A DNA stretch of 64,000 bases from contig JBBAOE010000014.1 of NCBI GenBank assembly GCA_040401595.1, forward strand, positions 37,967 to 101,966, in the 5' to 3' direction. Every line of letters begins with the position of its first letter. The stretch's first letter is position 1. The notes under the pieces were generated by a model, which had not been told where the DNA came from, did not search any database, and worked only from the letters and a program-made list of their open reading frames with translations. The DNA is from RFPW01 sp040401595 (GTDB lineage Bacteria; Pseudomonadota; Gammaproteobacteria; Burkholderiales; Burkholderiaceae_E). Shown one piece after another: positions 61,237 through 64,000 of this stretch. The translations under genes and the position numbers were made by a program.

Positions 61237-63122
61237 GCGAACCGGATCGCGCAATCGCTGACCTTGCGCGCGGATTTGGTCAAACGCTATCGGCCTGGGC
61301 ACGCCAGAACCATGCATCCGAAGCCAGCGCGGATTGCCTGCGCCGGATCGCCGAAGCCATCAGTCGAGCTACCTCTGACGGTCAACTCTGCGTTCCGCTG
61401 AGTGCGGTGCTGGATCAGTTTCCGGGCGCTTCGATCGAAGAACTACGGGTCCTCTTGCTGGCCTGCGGACTCGTCGCCCAGCCCGCCCAGACGCGGGCCC
61501 TGCCGCTGATCCTGGACGATGGCAACCAGGTTTTCTTGTACCGGCACTTCGATCAGGAACGCCGACTCGCTCGCCAGCTGCTGGTGCGAACCCGCTCGGC
61601 GGTTTTGACGAGTGACAAGCGATCCCAGCTGCAGGAGGTGCTCGATCAGGGGCTTGGTGGGTCGAAGGCCGCAGGAACCGGCACCGCGATCGACTGGCAG
61701 CGCGTTGCGGTGGCGCAGGCGCTCCTGAACCCGTTGACGCTGATCAGTGGGGGCCCAGGTACCGGCAAAACCCGGACCGCCGCCCAACTGATTCAGGCCA
61801 CGCTACGGCATCGTCCAGGCGCACGGATCGCGCTGGCAGCACCCACGGGAAAAGCAGCCGCTCGCCTGCTCGACGCCTTGCACCACCCGTCGGCAGCGGT
61901 CGACGAGACCATCCGCGAGCGCCTCCCAACCGATGCATTCACCATCCACCGCCTGTTGAAGATCCAGCCAGGTACGGGACGCGCGCACTATAGCGCGCGC
62001 GATCCCCTGCCCTACGACCTGGTGGTAGTGGACGAAGCCTCCATGCTCGACCTTCACCTCACCGTACAGTTGTTTGGCGCATTGGCGGCCCACGCCCAGT
62101 GTGTTCTGCTGGGCGACAAGGACCAGCTGCCTGCCGTCGAGATCGGTGCCATCTTCACGACGCTGTCAGCCGGGCGGCGATATTCGACCCAACAGCTCAT
62201 CGCGCTGGAACAGCTGACCGGCTACGCCGCAGCTCAGATAGGTGCCTGCGTCTCCCCGGATGCATCCGTGCTGCCAGACACTGTCATCTGGTTAAAGAAA
62301 AATTATCGATTCTCCGATGATTCCGATATTTTTAATCTTTCTGAATCGATCAAGCAAGGGGATACGGAAACCGCGCTCACCATACTTCGTCAGCCGAAGG
62401 GCATGGGCGTGCGGTGGATCGCCGACGACGGCTGGGAAATCAATCGGTCCAGCATGCTGGCGGCTGATCAAGGCTATGCACCTTACCGGGAAGCGTTGGA
62501 GCGATATCTCGATCCAAGCGAAGCCAACCCAACGCCCGGCGCTGATCCCGGCCCACAACTACAGACACTCTTTGCGGCGTTTGAACGCTTTCGGGTACTG
62601 GCTGCGATCCGCGAGACCGATCGTGGTGTGAACCAGCTCAATGCTCAACTGCGCCGGATCCTGAACCGGGGTTCGCAGACCTGGTATCCAGGCCGCCCCA
62701 TCCTGATCACGCGCAACGACGACAGCTTGAATCTGTTCAATGGTGATGTCGGCATCTGCCTGCCCGACCCAGACCCGCCGAATAGCCAGCAGCTAAAGGT
62801 GTGGTTCCGGGCTCGGGGTGGCTTCCGGGCGATCGATTGCCAACGTCTGCCCGCACACGAAGATGCATTGGCCATGACAGTGCACAAGGCGCAGGGATCC
62901 GAATTTGATTCGGTACTGTTGATCCTGCCCCATGACCAGGGTCGGACCACCAATCGCGCCCTGATCTACACGGCGATCACCCGCGCCCGTAGCGAGGTCA
63001 TTCTGTCCGGGCGTCAGACAGTGTTTGAAGCGGCCTGTTCCCAGGCCGATGTCCGCCCCAGCGGTCTCACGGATCGGATCCGGGAACTGATCGATGCTTC
63101 ACCTTCAGACTCATCAGGTTAA
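61233..63122 (+). CDS. recD: exodeoxyribonuclease V alpha subunit
   Basis: A 629-residue SF1B helicase, the fast 5'-3' motor of RecBCD. Walker A GGPGTGKT is at 173-180, motif II VVDEASMLDL, motif III LLGDKDQLPAVE, and motif V/VI segments MTVHKAQGSEFDSV and YTAITRARSEV. The ATG overlaps the recB stop. Its last 56 bases overlap, on the opposite strand, the end of the alpha/beta hydrolase gene. A short AT-rich stretch near 62290-62345 encodes the conserved LKKNYRFSDDSDIFNLS block. Confidence 0.95.
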   Translation: MSEPDRAIADLARGFGQTLSAWARQNHASEASADCLRRIAEAISRATSDGQLCVPLSAVLDQFPGASIEELRVLLLACGLVAQPAQTRALPLILDDGNQVFLYRHFDQERRLARQLLVRTRSAVLTSDKRSQLQEVLDQGLGGSKAAGTGTAIDWQRVAVAQALLNPLTLISGGPGTGKTRTAAQLIQATLRHRPGARIALAAPTGKAAARLLDALHHPSAAVDETIRERLPTDAFTIHRLLKIQPGTGRAHYSARDPLPYDLVVVDEASMLDLHLTVQLFGALAAHAQCVLLGDKDQLPAVEIGAIFTTLSAGRRYSTQQLIALEQLTGYAAAQIGACVSPDASVLPDTVIWLKKNYRFSDDSDIFNLSESIKQGDTETALTILRQPKGMGVRWIADDGWEINRSSMLAADQGYAPYREALERYLDPSEANPTPGADPGPQLQTLFAAFERFRVLAAIRETDRGVNQLNAQLRRILNRGSQTWYPGRPILITRNDDSLNLFNGDVGICLPDPDPPNSQQLKVWFRARGGFRAIDCQRLPAHEDALAMTVHKAQGSEFDSVLLILPHDQGRTTNRALIYTAITRARSEVILSGRQTVFEAACSQADVRPSGLTDRIRELIDASPSDSSG

Positions 63123-63939
63123 GCAGAGCAGCCTCGATACTGGCTGCCGCCACGACCGGTTTTTCCATCGGAAAGAGGTGTGTGCCATCAACAACCGACT
63201 TACGCCCACGCGTCACCCGATCGGTCAATGACTGATCGGCCAGCCGCATCTCTCGCGACTCCAGCCCGGCGATCAGGGCGACTGGGCAATGCAGGGGTTT
63301 GCGCCGCAACAAGCCCGGTAAATGATCCGGAATGGTGTTGTAAATCGTGGTCTCGACTTCGCGCGAGAATTTCAATACGCGCCTACTCCCCTGGGGACTG
63401 GCTTGCTCAATCGTCCCGTCGGTGATGTAGTCCTCCAGAACCCGGGGGTCCCAGCCGGCAAATGCCTTCTTGGGCAGAAAATGCGACCGGACGTCATCGA
63501 GGCTTGGCCAGTGATCGCGGCGTTTGCGGCTGACCGCACCTGGCGAAAAACGTCCGACCAACGGAATTTTCTTGGCCACCTGAACCACCCGCGCCTGCCA
63601 GCCACCAACCACAGGGGCATCCAGCATGAGCACCCCACGCGCGAGTTCCGGGGCTCGGGACGCCGCCATGAGGCTCAAGAGGCCACCGAGTGAATGCCCG
63701 ATCAGGAATGGCGTCTGACCATATCGAACCGACACTGGTCCGGCGAAATCGATCAGCTGCTGCACCAGGTGCGGCCAGTTGCTGGTCACCGGATAGCGGG
63801 GGTCGTGGCCAAACATCTCCAAGGCCTCGACCGCAAAACCGCGTTGCCGCAGCTGATCCAGCATGACCCGATAGGTACTGGCCGGAAAACTGTTGCCGTG
63901 AGAAAAAATGACGAGTGGACGTACCGTAGATTGGGTCAC
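63067..63939 (-). CDS. alpha/beta hydrolase
   Basis: A 290-residue alpha/beta hydrolase without signal peptide. The oxyanion segment is FSHGNSFPAS, the nucleophile elbow GHSLG (81-85, S83), and the catalytic histidine probably lies in VDGTHLFPME near the C-terminus. The start is GTG at 63939, four bases after the stop of the gene fragment at the window edge, so the two are probably co-transcribed. Its 3' end overlaps recD by 56 bases. Esterase or lipase-like activity is likely; substrate unknown. Confidence 0.83.
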   Translation of the reverse strand: MTQSTVRPLVIFSHGNSFPASTYRVMLDQLRQRGFAVEALEMFGHDPRYPVTSNWPHLVQQLIDFAGPVSVRYGQTPFLIGHSLGGLLSLMAASRAPELARGVLMLDAPVVGGWQARVVQVAKKIPLVGRFSPGAVSRKRRDHWPSLDDVRSHFLPKKAFAGWDPRVLEDYITDGTIEQASPQGSRRVLKFSREVETTIYNTIPDHLPGLLRRKPLHCPVALIAGLESREMRLADQSLTDRVTRGRKSVVDGTHLFPMEKPVVAAASIEAALLNLMSLKVKHRSVPGSDP

Positions 63940-63943
63940 GCGA

Positions 63944-64000
63944 TCAGATCATGTCCCCGCCACCGCCGCCGCGATCCATGCTCATCCGACCTTCGTCGGC
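63944..64000 (-). CDS. C-terminal fragment of an unidentified protein (cut by window edge)
   Basis: The last 18 codons and TGA of a minus-strand gene are visible, ending in an Asp-Arg-(Gly)5-Asp-Met-Ile tail after a Met/Arg-containing stretch. The frame is continuous to the window edge and its stop lies four bases before the hydrolase GTG, which makes a real gene likely. Too little is present to name it. Confidence 0.5.
   Translation of the reverse strand, partial: ADEGRMSMDRGGGGGDMI

Noticed and set aside
62288..62345. AT-rich patch in recD as a sign of inserted foreign DNA
   Set aside because: The encoded residues are the conserved RecD block around LKKNYRFSDDSDIFNLS, so the composition reflects amino acid content.

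Overview
The window reads as a draft chromosome segment (about 60% G+C by eye, two 100-N scaffold gaps) of a Gram-negative bacterium, most likely a betaproteobacterium of the order Burkholderiales. Five Bug/TctC-type periplasmic receptors, an RlmJ methyltransferase, a RecBCD cluster, an L-lactate-dehydrogenase-type flavoenzyme and Liv-type ABC transporters all fit that group. No rRNA, tRNA, insertion sequence, phage gene or CRISPR array was seen.

Layout. 1-8.9 kb: mixed genes (partial AmpG-like transporter, serine hydrolase, Bug receptor, SerC, DUF1415 protein, RIO-type kinase, IlvD/Edd dehydratase, RlmJ). 9.1-13.2 kb: a small catabolic group on the + strand (Bug receptor, RraA-type aldolase, enamidase-like amidohydrolase, amino-acid-synthesis-family protein). 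13.3-17.3 kb: a small His-tailed secreted protein, a LON-substrate-binding-domain protein, an alpha-hydroxy-acid oxidase, a zinc-ribbon protein and an Old Yellow Enzyme. 17.4-27.2 kb: a nine-gene minus-strand operon combining a BMP-type nucleoside ABC importer with cytidine deaminase, purine nucleoside phosphorylase, a lipoprotein 5'-nucleotidase, DeoC and DeoA; it would take nucleotides or nucleosides from outside the cell to free bases and sugar phosphates.

27.3-41.5 kb: a long, tightly overlapped minus-strand operon. It carries a Liv-type ABC importer, a PF04199 cyclase, an IclR regulator, a thiolase-fold protein with no visible nucleophilic cysteine paired with a DUF35 protein, an NDP-forming acyl-CoA synthetase, a Bug receptor, a split AtuA/AtuA-C pair and a PRISE-type reductase. 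Diverging from it at 41.7 kb is an eleven-gene + strand run: cupin, hydroxypyruvate-isomerase-like barrel, Rieske oxygenase, two Bug receptors, DapA-like aldolase, FAD oxidoreductase, CoA transferase, CitE-like lyase, peptide-type receptor and glyoxalase-like protein. The shared intergenic region holds a good sigma70-like promoter for the importer and two inverted repeats. Together these runs look like one uncharacterised catabolic island for an organic acid, probably aromatic or alicyclic, and are my best candidate for an undescribed system.

53.9-63.1 kb: recC-recB-recD with 4-bp overlaps, converging with an overlapping alpha/beta hydrolase gene; a gene fragment lies at the right edge. Short in-frame or promoter-proximal tandem repeats (6-12 bp units) recur through the window and sit next to both assembly gaps.
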